From: Phoronis australis
Lineage: Eukaryota > Phoronida > Phoronidae
Assembly: GCA_002633005.1 (NCBI GenBank)
Contig: NMRA01000222.1
Span: forward strand, 587,635 to 651,634
Length of the DNA stretch: 64,000 nt
Direction: 5' to 3'
Shown here: piece by piece, positions 22,330 through 33,764 of the stretch
How positions within the stretch are numbered: the first letter of the stretch is position 1
Layout: each line of letters begins with the position of its first letter
The notes under the pieces: generated by a model
Databases searched by the model: none
What the model was told of the DNA's origin: nothing
Seen by the model: only the letters and a program-made list of their open reading frames with translations
Position numbers and translations under genes: made by a program

Positions 22330-24900
22330 TACAGAAAATGACAAGCTGTTTCAAGGCAACTTGATAAACTGAGGGTCGAGCTATAACAAACTGTCAGTTC
22401 TTTCTAATTCCAGGAATCACTTGTACTTTGAGTAATGAATGGGCCAAGACAATAAATAGTCTAAATCAAGAGTTGGTTTAATTGAAGGAAGGCAGGTTCA
22501 TAGCAGCTTTAACAGCAATGACATAATCACATTAACAATCAAAATGGATTTTCACTGCCGAAGGATTGTTGGTTTACATATATAAAAGGTAGAATGTCAG
22601 ATTTATATGCTGTACGGTAAATGAGTAAGATCAAAAATATAGCCGTGTCATTTTGTATTGACAACAGTCTATATCCACGCCAATCTACTATGCAAAGGTA
22701 ACTTTAAAATTAGAGTCAAATGTTCACTGAAGCAGTGATAGTTCTTTTGATATATCAAATAACATTTGTTGTCATTGCAATACCATTGATCGTCAAGGCA
22801 ATGAACTGGGTGGCCCCTGGAAGTCATGTGTCAAGTTTGTGCACGCCTTATTTTTCTCTCAAGCATCTGCTAAATATGGACACCGGTGGCACTGGAGTAT
22901 AGACCTTTCTTAATCCTTGACAGCATTACTCTTAGATTTCTCACTGAAGTACCTATGTAGCCTGTAATTTTAAGCTATTGCGAAAAGTTAATACAATATA
23001 ATTGAGCACTGAAACACTAAAACCAAAAATACAGTGCAAAGAAAACCACCACTGGGTACAAGTGATGATAACTGTATCTATACCACCAACGGAATGCTAG
23101 TATCAACAAGTGTGAGAGGTTGCAAGTTAGAAAGATGGTGTAAGAACTAATGCACGTATTGCCAAATCTTCATTGCATCATGATAACTTTTGATGGCCAT
23201 TGCCACTTTATGGTTTAAGTGGATCCTAGAGTTCTAAGACAAGAAATTGAACTCATGGCAACATAGTTATGTCCCAAGTGCTACTCAGCAGCCGGTCACA
23301 CTATTATCGTCTTTTAACAAGCAGTAAGAAACCTACATTGAGAGAAAATAGAGTTGCATTTTCACAGAGAAATTTCTGCGGCTATAAACCCTGTTATCCG
23401 CGCAACTTAACTTTTGATTTTAATCACTTTCCTCATTCAGATGAGAAATCAGTTTTGGCCTTGCAAAGAACTGTCAGTTCATTATGGTTGTGACCATGTC
23501 AGGTGAATGAAATGGCATGCTGTGACACGTCAACCTAAAGAAACTCTCAAGTAGTAACAAACTGCTGGAGATTTTCAAGCCCAAAATTCACACCTTATTT
23601 TTATCAAGTAACAATTCGAGATCAATATCATACTAATGGTACATGGTCTAAATAAAAAGTTGGTTTTCGTGACATAAGGCATGCCTATATATACATTAAA
23701 TTCCAATAGAGCGTAGAGTCTTTACAAGAGCAGACACAAACCTTTGACAAAGAAGATAAGGACATGGGTGAACTGCAGCTCTGAATCCCTGCAAGATGAC
23801 AATAGTGGCATTTGTAAGAAGACATTCAGTTTAAAATTTATTCTGAGGCCTCTACACTGAAAACTCAGACATGTATCTATGAATCTGAAACAGTGACATT
23901 GAATCGACAGATGGAATCGTAAAAGGGAAAATTTTCAAAATAAGGTTTTTAGAAATCATAATTGTTCCCCACACCAAACATGATGCAGAGAATTTCAACC
24001 AGCAGCTGGAGTTAGCTTGCATTGTAAGCGAGTTGAAAATTTTCAGATGCAAATTAGTTACATTACAAATGTTCTTTGCTCAACTGGACATCCTCCAAAG
24101 CACTGATACATTAGAATAAAAATTTCACACTAAAGTACTGTTTACACAAACCTAATATAAATAACTCAAATGAAACACTGCTTCGTGCATTTCAATGTAC
24201 ATTTCCATGTTTTAATATGGAACAGCAGCGACACCATCATCTGCGAAGTGCACTCATCCTTCAAAAATGTCTCTAATATTTATCTGGTAAGCTGCTTAGG
24301 TGTAAAAGTCTAGGTCCAAGCTGTTTTTTTAGTAAAAAAAACTCGCTACAGGGGGTTAGTTTGAAAACGCAGATGTAAACGCTTTGATCTATGTATTTTT
24401 GTAAAAAAATCAAAGTGGGGGGTTGCTGGTTTACTGCACGGTGGTAGGGGTAATGCGTTGTCGGAATCACGGATACTCCGAAATATTGGGAAGCCCATTT
24501 TGGAAACCCTGGGTGAATCCCTGAATAGAAATTGAACAGGCTTTAAACAAGGCATGTTTAAATACTGTAAACGAAACAGTGATATCTTTGGTTAGGATTG
24601 TGAGTTGTGAGTTGAATAAAATGTGAAGTGTCACTCCATGAGATATTAAGGAAATGAATGAAACAATACACAAGGTTTATTCAGGTGATGACCAGTCTGG
24701 AACTCTTGCAAAGAAGTTTGTAGAGGGCGTTGTCAAAACCACTCATTCTGAAAGTACAGATGATGAAAGAGGGTTTAAATACAATTTGACTCACTTTACC
24801 AGGAGCAATCACAAGATTTAAGAATGTACTTTCAGTCAATTTGTCACACCTTTATGCTTAAAACAACTTTGATTTAATTACCAGAAGGCAAAATTTGTAG
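22330..24900. other. No gene seen
   Basis: AT-rich sequence with short frames only. I see no exon-like stretch, terminal repeats or RNA gene. Confidence 0.4.
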
Positions 24901-24904
24901 CTGA

Positions 24905-25255
24905 GACAGACTTATCCCTCACNAATCTGATAATTTGGGAACATAGACATGTGCTAATAGACACAAAAAACTATTTCTTATTCGATTAGTAACTACTCTA
25001 GCAAAATATGCGCAGCTTTTAGCGACGACATTACCCTGTAATTGTCGATGATAGCGGTGGCCCCTGACAATAACTTCTTCGATGTAACCGAAGTTGATCA
25101 TTCATACTACCGTACACCACAGCATCGACGCTCCGCTTTTCTACTGTGAAGTCAACTGGCACAGTTAACTTCGATTCAGGACCGAAGTTAACACACCATA
25201 CTGACTGCAACTCCCCAAAACATCGCCATGTCTACGTTAGAATGAAAGGGCCTTA
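24905..25255. mobile_element. Non-autonomous DNA element, copy 1
   Basis: Aligns with 46085-46423 and 57755-58085 through shared blocks: AATTTGGGAACAT, TTAGCGACGA, TGGCCCCTG.CAATAACTTC, CCGAAGTTGATC, GTTAACTTCG..TC.AGGACC and a final GAATGAAAGGGCC. The left terminus is not clear. An undetermined base occurs at 24923. Confidence 0.6.
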
Positions 25256-25319
25256 CCAGTTTTAACTGCATGTTAAAACACTAACATGGTGTAACTAGTC
25301 CGGGTCAGCGTGAATCAGT

Positions 25320-25339
25320 ACTACTACTAGTAGTAGTAT
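25320..25339. repeat. Perfect 20-bp palindrome made of TAC/TAG triplets
   Basis: TACTACTACTAGTAGTAGTA reads the same on both strands. It looks like a triplet microsatellite that inverted at its centre. Confidence 0.8.
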
Positions 25340-25344
25340 TAGAA

Positions 25345-26560
25345 CAAAAACTGAACAGCTGATGGAATTAAGGCTCTTCAAAATGATTTGGGTCCGATGT
25401 ATCCTGACTGAGGTCAGTCACCCATCAGTAAATGCTCTAACCGTGTATACGAGTCATTGAACATTTCACAAACAGCACACTTACTGACTTATACTTGTCC
25501 ATCGAAAGCCTGGTATTGTTCATTTGTTGTAACGTAAAACCTTCACGAGTTCGAACATTCAGTCTTGTCTTAATTGTTTCTCACCTATCGAACGAGTCGC
25601 TTACAGGTACACGGTTTGTTGGTAATGCCGCTTTTTGTACTGGCTAACACGTCTTTTTCTGAATCTCGTAGAGCAGGACGACTGCGTTTCGCCTTCGGAC
25701 GTACACTTCATAGACCTACTTCTCCCCGCCATATTTGTATAAATTCTGTTGAACTCTAGATCTGTGGCTGAGCATGCGTTGTTGTAATGTTTATAATCTG
25801 TTTAGCATCACGGATACTAAATTCTTTATAAACATTTCATTCGTTTGTAGTATTTACAACGATTTTTTTCAAACTTCTTGCACAAGTTGAAAGTTAATAA
25901 CTTTTTGAACTCCATGTCACATCAAAAAAACGGCTTAAACGGCGTTAAGAGGTTTTTTTCTTCTATAACTCGGACCATAGGCCTTTAAGATGGATCAAAG
26001 TCAGAGTTATTTGGAGGCGTTACTACGGAATTGATGCTAAGCTTTCTAAAGTTACCACTGAAGCACTACCAATTTAGAGAGTTTTACGAAAAAAAGAGGG
26101 CAGGAGATTCAGTCTCGACCTCAGACAATGGCCCAGCTTCAGTAACTTAATTTAATTTTTATACTGTTCTATGTGTTCGCTTCAAGCACACAAACTGGAC
26201 TCCAATGAGACCAATTCCTCTGTTTACCTAGGTAAACCATAAGTTTAACTGATGAGTTTAAAGGTTCATAATGTAGTCCTAGTTAAATTACACTTGTCAT
26301 GACCATGTTAATTTACGTAAACAGATTGATGAGCATCAATAAATGCTACTCTTGCTGTGTCAATCAATTACCATTCTGAAACCACAGAAGTCTATTCAAG
26401 GAATTCCAACTTCACTTTAATGCCGCTGAGGTTGCGCTGTGATTGCATTTGTTTGTTACGATGTTTGATCTTTCTATGGCGTTTTTGCAACTCATCCGAA
26501 TTACAAGTTTTAACAATAAAATACATGGGTCATGTATTCCAGGGCTAAGACAACTGTTGA
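25345..26560. other. No gene seen
   Basis: Short frames only, with no recognisable domain or repeat boundary. Confidence 0.4.
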
Positions 26561-26563
26561 TAT

Positions 26564-26971
26564 CTATAAATAGATGAAACTTTTAACAAAATCGATGAAA
26601 CTTAAGTCCTCCACATTTCCTGGCAAAGAGTAGAAAGTTGCGATGCAGGTTACTGCGCATGCTGGAATGACAACACGGACAGTTTGTCCTAAGTGACCGT
26701 GTACCCATATTTGGAACTGTCTGTAGGCCACGTGTTGAATCCTTTTATCCAAGAGTTTGTCATAGCCATCAGGATAATGACTTTTGCATTGCAGCCATGC
26801 AGTCTCCAAAACACCACGATTTATGTGTACAGGTTTAAATCCCCCATGCTCCACAACACATTTTTTTCTTCTGTGTAAATTGTCACGCTTCATTTCTTCA
26901 TCAAGTTTTGCAACAACCTTGTCGACCTCTTGACAACCTACTCTTTCTTCAAAAACTTCAGTGAACATCAA
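26564..26971 (-). CDS. P2X7 C-terminal-like domain exon
   Basis: The frame carries blocks typical of the P2X purinoceptor 7 intracellular-domain family, which also exists in stand-alone proteins in many invertebrates: CQEVDKVVAKLDE, then CVVEHGGFKPVHINRGVLETA, then AYRQFQIWVHGHLGQ and VRVVIPACAVTCI. This is the Cys/His-rich zinc-binding fold without the ion channel. The usual upstream W-C-x-C-G-x-C segment is absent, so an exon is missing upstream, or the copy is partial. A possible acceptor AG precedes codons VFEERVG at about 26956. The stop is at 26564. It could be a host gene or a captured domain in a mobile element. Confidence 0.6.
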   Translation of the reverse strand: MMFTEVFEERVGCQEVDKVVAKLDEEMKRDNLHRRKKCVVEHGGFKPVHINRGVLETAWLQCKSHYPDGYDKLLDKRIQHVAYRQFQIWVHGHLGQTVRVVIPACAVTCIATFYSLPGNVEDLSFIDFVKSFIYL

Positions 26972-26999
26972 AATTTCGGATTGAAAAATTTACCTAGAG

Positions 27000-27890
27000 T
27001 GCCCCTGCCAAATTTATTTGAGGGGGCTGCATACGACTTCAGCTTTAAAGAAAATTGATTGTTCAGAGTAAACCCCACTTGAGCAGTGACCTGTTTACAA
27101 CAGAACAAAAATCGAATCTGTTTCCAAAAAAGAACTTTCGAACATCACAACCTATTTATTTTTCATAAAAATTGATCATATAAAGTAAAGATACCTTTTT
27201 CATACAAATGAATAGTGCTACACCCAAGGCAGCGATAGATCATGCCCGGGGATATACACTGTAGTAATGGAAATTATAGTTATTTGATTTTTAGCTGACC
27301 CTAAGACACAAGGTTGTTGTCCTGATTCATTGATGGAGGGGACAGTTTTGTAAGCAGTTGTGGACATTTTCTCTCAATCTGAACCCTATCGGCACCCACA
27401 TACTTGTACCATTTATGAAACCAGACAATGCCAATGGGGCAAACCAACTTGAATAGCAGTGTTGCCACTCAAAGGGTCTCCCATATTGTAAATATTACAG
27501 TACAAATTTATTAAAACTTCTCCAAATGCTATATGGGCAATCACCAACCCAATGGTATGCCCTCTATACTCTATAGAAACTTTACCAGGCGGTTCCTACC
27601 CAAGTCGACTCGTACCCAGGCGATATACCATATTTATTGATAAGTAATGGCAACATTGGGTCAATGTACACCGACAGGAAACGCTTGTTTTCATTTCAAA
27701 CATCGTCTTACAAAATACTGTTTTGGAACAAATGTGTATATTGATATGGGTCCGAGTTGACTTGGCCCTTGAGTACGAAAATAAAGTGACCTGTATAACC
27801 TACTGAATTATTCCCCCAGCACCGAGGTGAGAAAGTCTAAATTATAAAATTGCATTTTTTTCATCCTCTTCTTTACACTCCACAGTCGAT
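27000..27890. other. No gene seen
   Basis: Lies between the P2X7-like exon and a tandem repeat. I looked on the minus strand for the missing C-x-C-G-x-C exon and did not find it. Confidence 0.35.
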
Positions 27891-27892
27891 TA

Positions 27893-28135
27893 TTCCAAAG
27901 TGGCTCTCATTCATTCCTTTGCATACATTTATTCACTCACTAGTAGCACCGAGCTCAGTCTCAGAGAAGACATTTTTATTTTGTGCAATGCTCAATTGTC
28001 TGAAAGAGAAAGCCAGGATTCGACTTTTCCAAAGTGGCTCTCATTCTTTGCCTTACTCACTGGTAAAAACGAACTCAGTCTCGGAGAAGTAAAAGACAAT
28101 TTTGTGCAATGCTCAATTGTCTGCCAGTGAAAGCC
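27893..28135 (+). repeat. Two-copy tandem repeat, about 130-bp unit
   Basis: TTCCAAAGTGGCTCTCATTC starts both units (27894 and 28027). Each continues through TTACTCACT-type sequence, GAGCTCAGTCTC/GAACTCAGTCTC and the exact TTTTGTGCAATGCTCAATTG. Both strands lack convincing coding. Confidence 0.7.
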
Positions 28136-28400
28136 AAGATAGGAAACAGGCTTTCACGAACTCAAAACACTGAGCCACACTGTCTACAAATAATCAGAGA
28201 CCAAACATTGGGTGATTTGCTAAACTGCAAAAAAGTCAAATTTTTATCACAGAAACTGGTATTATCCAAGGCTGAAACACCATTCATCAGTGTAGTGGGC
28301 GCCTGGGACTGACTGGTAAAACACCTGACTTACTGAATTTTCAATTAAAAAGACCAAGTAATAATTCGTTATTGTAGGATACATATTAAAAATATTCTTA

Positions 28401-28718
28401 CCAGTCACTAACATCCGATCGCAACTCGTGCTCACCTTCTGCCCGTGGATGTTCACTGGACGAACTAGCTGGTGCTGAGTCTTCGACGACCGGAGCAAGG
28501 GCCCTGAAATGGATCGAGGAAGAACGGCTCACTGCAGAAAAGCTGTGAACACAAATTGATCCTATGGCATCTGTCACCCCCTCCTCCAGTTCCGAAAGGT
28601 CAGAATCATCTGAAAAGTCCACCTGTCCGTCCCTGTATCGTTCAAAGTATTCCTCATCTACGCTGTTGTACTCACTTGGACACACCCTGTTTACTTTTGT
28701 CCCCCTACACCACGTCAC
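28401..28718 (-). CDS. Candidate acidic exon (hypothetical)
   Basis: The minus-strand frame is rich in Asp, Glu and Ser (VDEEYFERYRDG, FSDDSDLSELEEG) and ends SDVSD just before a consensus donor: the exon ends TG and GTAAGAAT follows. It has no ATG of its own; an upstream acceptor at about 28735 would keep it open. It may be a 5' exon of the P2X7-like gene, but its end phase does not fit the only acceptor I found for that exon, so at least one more exon would be needed. No family recognised. Confidence 0.35.
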
Positions 28719-28739
28719 AGATGTGTAACTAACGAAAAT

Positions 28740-29715
28740 GTCGGCGTTTCTAGTCTCCGTTACAACACCACTGCACTACATATGTAAGTAACTTTCTATA
28801 GCTACGTACAATTCAGGTAATGTTAAGAATATAGGAATTATAAATATAGATAAAAATTTAGATCATGTTGTTGTTCAGATTGGTTTGGACCTTGCAATTT
28901 CCTCTTTAATAGCCCCATACCTAAAGCTAACGTGTACAATAACAAACATCTAGCCGATTTAACAGGTGTGTTTTTCAAACTGTATGAATACAGGACAGCA
29001 ACGTAGCCTAATGAAAAGTCAGCGACAGTAGAACGATGCACTCCGAATAGGAGCAACGACAATTTTCTGGGATTCAGATTTCTAGAACATGAATTTTAAG
29101 CACCGATTTGTCAGTACAACACATAACACTTGTTACACTTCTTCCATCAATCATGCCAGTTTGTTTGCGTAAGGGCTACCTGTTGAGAATTCGACCATCA
29201 AATCAGAAACGCCGTTTAAAAAAATCGCGAGGGAAATTAAATGATACCAACATGTACAAGCTACCACCTAGCAGCATGCAAGGAACCAGCGAAGGAACCA
29301 GCGAGGCTTGTGACAACGTCCTCAGTAAATTACCTCCAATGCTGATACTTGTTTGGAACACTATTGCACCAGTAAATTGAAAAGTTTTGATTAAAACAAA
29401 ATATTAATATTTATCTTAGTTTCATGAAGTAAGACGCATCTGTTTAAGTAATTTTTCATTTTCAATAAAATTCCACGTTTTCCGTGAACCCATTCTCCAA
29501 CAATAGGTGTCACTTTAGAAAATGGCTGATTTGAGTTCCACTAAATAATGGGTGTTTCAGATTTGCTTCCGGTGGATAACGTGAACCTCTGTTAGATACT
29601 TGCTAACGGGCTACTGACTTATCGCAAGCTCCTCCCGTTTTACGCGGCAACGTGTTGTTTGCTGGGTAAAATGACGACTTGGAAACGAAGGTGTGTCAAT
29701 AATGCTGGCGATAGG
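28740..29715. other. No supported gene
   Basis: A 90-codon frame at 29108-29380 (+) with a basic stretch (RPSNQKRRLKKSRGK) has no recognisable domain and no splice or codon support. Confidence 0.35.
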
Positions 29716-29719
29716 TCAA

Positions 29720-29800
29720 TTGCCTATTAGCTGATGATTAGCACGCTCGCCGGTTTAATGGGGCGCTAGTTCGATTGCTGATTAGGGAAATCTCGGCTAT
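29720..29800 (+). repeat. tRNA-like SINE remnant, copy 1
   Basis: CTGATGATTAGCACGCTCGCC followed about 20 nt later by AGTTCGATTGC resembles the A and B boxes of a tRNA-derived SINE head. A sister copy lies at 30081-30175, and the TCTCGGCTA end is shared. Confidence 0.4.
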
Positions 29801-30080
29801 TACTACAAATGACGTAGTCAGCAAAAAGATTGTCTACCAATGAAGTACTGCCAACAAGTACCCGCGGACCTCGGACGGCACCCATGGATAATGATGGTAA
29901 AAGTTCCAGGAGGACCTGTATGAGAGACAACCTTGTGTTTACTTGTTGTGGTGGTAAAGGTTGCAAGGGATGTTGATGACCTGTATGCGATACACCCTGG
30001 TGCTCACCTTCCTGGTGGCGTGCCTGTTCCGTAGGGAATGGGGGAATGTTGTAGATGTGCTTCCGGTGAATCATATGAGC

Positions 30081-30175
30081 CTCTGTTAGCTACTCGCTTA
30101 CCTGAATGGTTAGCGCACTCGCCGGTTTTGTGAAGGTTGCTGTTTCGATTGCCGGGTCGGGTAATCTCGGCTAAT
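30081..30175 (+). repeat. tRNA-like SINE remnant, copy 2
   Basis: TGAATGGTTAGCGCACTCGC resembles a tRNA D arm, and TGTTTCGATTGCCGG a T arm, with an anticodon-like GGTTTTGTGA between. It does not fold into a full cloverleaf by eye, so a SINE head or tRNA pseudogene is more likely than a functional tRNA. The upstream GCTTCCGGTG...CTCTGTTAG is also shared with 29560-29600. Confidence 0.4.
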
Positions 30176-30179
30176 TTTA

Positions 30180-31390
30180 ATATTATCAGATGTGGAGAAA
30201 CGGACCATTTACGTGCTCCAAAACAGGCCAGCTAACATCAAGGGGGTATTATCAGCAATTCCAAACGTTTTATGTTGGAGCTGACTGAATGAAAAATCCG
30301 CCCCAATTACCTAACCTTGTCGGATATATTAAAAGACAAATGAAAAGACACTTGAAAACATGAACTCCAATATCCCACAAAAAAAGTTTCCCTGTCTGAT
30401 TCAATAGGGTCAGATCTCAGGTGCAGTTATCAACCCTCTGTCCGAGAAGAAACTGACTATAGGAAGTCTTACAACGATCATAACCTTACGAACTTTTACA
30501 TTGCAACTAACAAGAGAGTTTTACTCAAAGATCCCTCTGCTCTTCTTTTGAACGTGGTGTCGGATTGCAGAAGGTTGTGAGGCTTAAAGTCTCACTCCCA
30601 TTTTAGAAAACTATGCAAGTGCCAAGAAACAGTTTTCTCAGGCCGGCCCTTATACTGAAGTGACGTAATAGTGACTGTGAGACGTTACATCCAGCCCTAG
30701 CTGGGGGGTCTAATGTGTAATTGTATCGTTTTTTACGTTTGGAGAGACTCTCTCTGTTTGGGATGTGCTGGCATTCCAAACTTTTTAACGGGTTTTAGCT
30801 TTTTTCATACTTGTTTATCTCCATCTTCTAAAGGGGAATATCACATCGTCTAGTGAATTTGCATTAATGCAACATGGGATTATTCCGAGGAACGAGGTCA
30901 GGGTACCCAACAGCCCTCACGCCCGCCCATTGGTCGGCAGATGTCAAATGTGGTGGGCAACATTTGGCACAGTTGGTGCGCTGAACGGTAACTTTGGGCA
31001 AATTCTCAAATGATCTGGGTACTCTATTGTTTTTCAACTTAACAGCCACTCCTTCCTGGACCCCCCATCACCTCGGCACGGCGGGCAAACCCAAACCCCC
31101 AGGTAAATCGCTGTGGGAGTAAGTGGTTAGCCTCTCAGGAAATTCACAAACTGGCTGACCATGCATCTATTATAAAAGTGTGACAACAAATGTCAACCAA
31201 TATTGAAGAGTACATGTACTTGAACAGTACAGAGAAAAAGCTTTTTATCATACACACTGGTGAAATTTAGTTGGCCTGCACCACTGTAAAGTGTAAACAG
31301 CTGATGGGCAGCCTTGAGTTGCTGAGTCAAATGATATACCTGCCCTGTGGTCAATTGTTGGAGTCCCGGTAAGCCTAGCGCCATTCAGTA
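30180..31390. other. No gene seen
   Basis: No exon-like frame, terminal repeats or RNA gene found. Confidence 0.4.
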
Positions 31391-31394
31391 CACT

Positions 31395-32510
31395 GCCGAT
31401 TTCATAAAGGTGGTTTAACAAAACCTGGTCTTCCTAAACCTGGTCTAACTTTAGACCTAACTTGTATTTGACCAACGTGGTTTAAATTCTGAAAGCATAG
31501 TTTTATTAAACCAGGGAGCGGGTTTAGAAAAACGAGGTTTAAAGTATTTAAGCCACCCTGCTGTGTCGATCTGGATGAACCCAACAAAGAAACTATTTAA
31601 GTGCTTCAATGAAACCTTGATCACGTGAGTATACAATGGTACTCACTAGTAGAACCAGTGCAGACATTTGCGAAAAAGGTATAAAAGCTTTTCTCATGAG
31701 GAAAAATTTAATGTCTGTGACCAACAGACGTACATACATTAAAGTACATCCTCACGATTAGCCGCTACATGATAAATGTCCAAATTGATTTCCGTGCCAT
31801 TTTAGTATTCGGTTTTCGCGGCCAAGGGGGGGGGGGTGCAAGACCCCTTACCTCTCGATAATAAATCAGTAACCAATGGAGGTGGATCTCAGAAGATGCT
31901 GTCTTCAGTCAAACCCGTAGCATTTACGACGATGACATCCTGCTCGACCGGTCGTATTCTGAGGAATCTGCAGGACACCATGCAGCACGTACTGGTCTAC
32001 ACATAGGCGGATTCAAGGGGTCAAGGGGTCCCGAACCCCTTTTCCCGTGATTTTAGTGATATCAAATCTATAAGTTTCGAATGGTTGACTTGGTCCCCCT
32101 TTAGAAATTGTGGATCCGCCCCTGCTACGTTTGTTCTTGTGTCGTCGTAAAACTGAATATTGAAAATAGTGCCTTTTCACTCTAAAACTCCGTCGTAAAT
32201 GCAGACCGCGGAATCATTCAGTCGCACTTTTATCATGCAAGTCCATCATATTTAACACTTAAACCTGGGTCTGACCAAGTATAAAGTTAAAGCTAGTTTA
32301 AGTTCTTAATACAGTGATAAAGAATACATGTATAGACCTCGTTGGTGAAATGAAAACTGACTTAGACCAGGTCTAAACTGGTGAAACCAGGTTTTACTAG
32401 ACCACTGGTCTAAAAGTTTAGCAACCTTTATGAAATGCAGATTATCTTTAAACCTGGTCTAAGTCCAGTTTAAACCAGGTTTAACTTGGAACCACCTTTA
32501 TGAAATCGGC
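31395..32510. mobile_element. 1.1 kb DNA element with perfect 21-bp terminal inverted repeats
   Basis: 31395-31415 and 32490-32510 are exact reverse complements over 21 bases, starting GCCGATTTCATAAAGG. Inside each end is a cluster of AAACCTGGTCTAA-type motifs in both orientations (31420-31560 and 32350-32490). No transposase frame is present. I could not identify a target duplication. A CAGKGGCGGAT-family MITE is nested at 32002-32124. Confidence 0.75.
32002..32124. mobile_element. MITE of the CAGKGGCGGAT-ended family (nested)
   Basis: Starts CATAGGCGGATTCA, and its reverse-complemented end starts CAGGGGCGGATCCA. Flanked by CTACA (31997-32001) and CTACG (32125-32129), a 5-bp duplication with one change. 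Confidence 0.75.
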
Positions 32511-32514
32511 CGCT

Positions 32515-33420
32515 AGTGTCTTGTGCAAGTTGTAAGTTTAATACAAGATTATGTGCAAGACTCATCTAATGACATTCTAAATTCCAACTTGAACAGACGC
32601 CCTGGATGCCACAATCTCTTTTCATTTCAGTGAATTCTGTGATTCTTGAAATCTTAGTATGTCATTATGTGTTCGGAGTCCCAGTGTGTTGACATTGAGG
32701 ACCTGGGTATCCTTATGATATCCAAAAAATTCAGTCCAACTGGTAAAAATAAATCATGTACCTAGAATGTTTGTTCAGGTTGGAAGTAATGTAATGACGT
32801 TTTACGTATTACATGCCATGAGTCAAGTGTATCATCTCAGCTACATCCAATGAATCACTCAGAGGCAGTCAAACCTCGGCAGTGGCAGGGCATTGCAAAG
32901 TGTCAGAAACTACCATAATGTCATTTTCCAGAGCGAAGAAGAACACAGCAGACCCCGCACGAATTGCACACACGATGAAAAAATAAGCAGTTTAAGGAGG
33001 AACAGTGGATGACTCCACAGCAGGTTAACGGTTTATTTTCACGTTCGGCTGCCTTGAACAGCCCTGGGAAGTTGTAAAACTATGGAGAGAATGAAGTTCA
33101 CAGTGCTGTCGATGCAGACTTCAGATTTCAGCTTCGCCGGAAGATTGTGCAATCTGTTGTGTTTCCTAAGTCATGTGAAACCGAGTCAATAAAGCATCAA
33201 CTATTGCTACGATATGGAATGACGAAGTAATGCATGACCTCTGTAGTTGAAAAAAATAATAACGCTTCTAATAGCTGTTTATATACTTAAGTAACGGCAG
33301 ATCACGTGGGACCGGACACTTTTGCCCTCTAGAGGACTAGAAAGTAATTTCATTTTGTTGCACTTCTCAGACACTTATTCAACTGTTCCTCTGTGCCTCC
33401 CACTGCACACCTAAGTCAGT
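32515..33420. other. No gene seen
   Basis: Short frames only. Confidence 0.4.
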
Positions 33421-33426
33421 TTTATC

Positions 33427-33760
33427 CGGAACCTCGAATATCTAATGTAGCCCAAAATTTTCAAAGACATACTGTGGTTGACATTTTGGGGGGTTTCTGA
33501 CCGGCACAACCCAGGGTGTGTTTTGTCTGTCATGCGTCATTTAGTGATAAGAGACATGCATTGAATCACATGGAATTGTTTTTTGCGGTACCTCAAATTT
33601 ATGAGCTAAATCATTTTTGTACTCTTTTTTTGGTTTCTGCCTGACCCATTCCAGCGTGAAATTTGTCTGCCATGGGTCAATAAGTGCAGTACTATTTTCA
33701 GATTTGGCAGGTACCTCGAGTATCTAATCTAACTCATTTTGGTCCCATGCAAGGTCCCAG
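33427..33760 (+). repeat. Short diverged tandem repeat
   Basis: Three units begin at about 33429, 33589 and 33711 with variants of GGTACCTCGA.TATCTAAT. The first two also share GTTTCTG.C.G.C and TTTGTCTG.CATG.GTCA. Spacing is 120-160 bp. Confidence 0.6.
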
Positions 33761-33764
33761 GGGT

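Noticed and set aside
27893-28135. Possible CRISPR-like or regulatory repeat pair
   Set aside because: Only two diverged units of about 130 bp; an ordinary tandem duplication in a eukaryotic genome.
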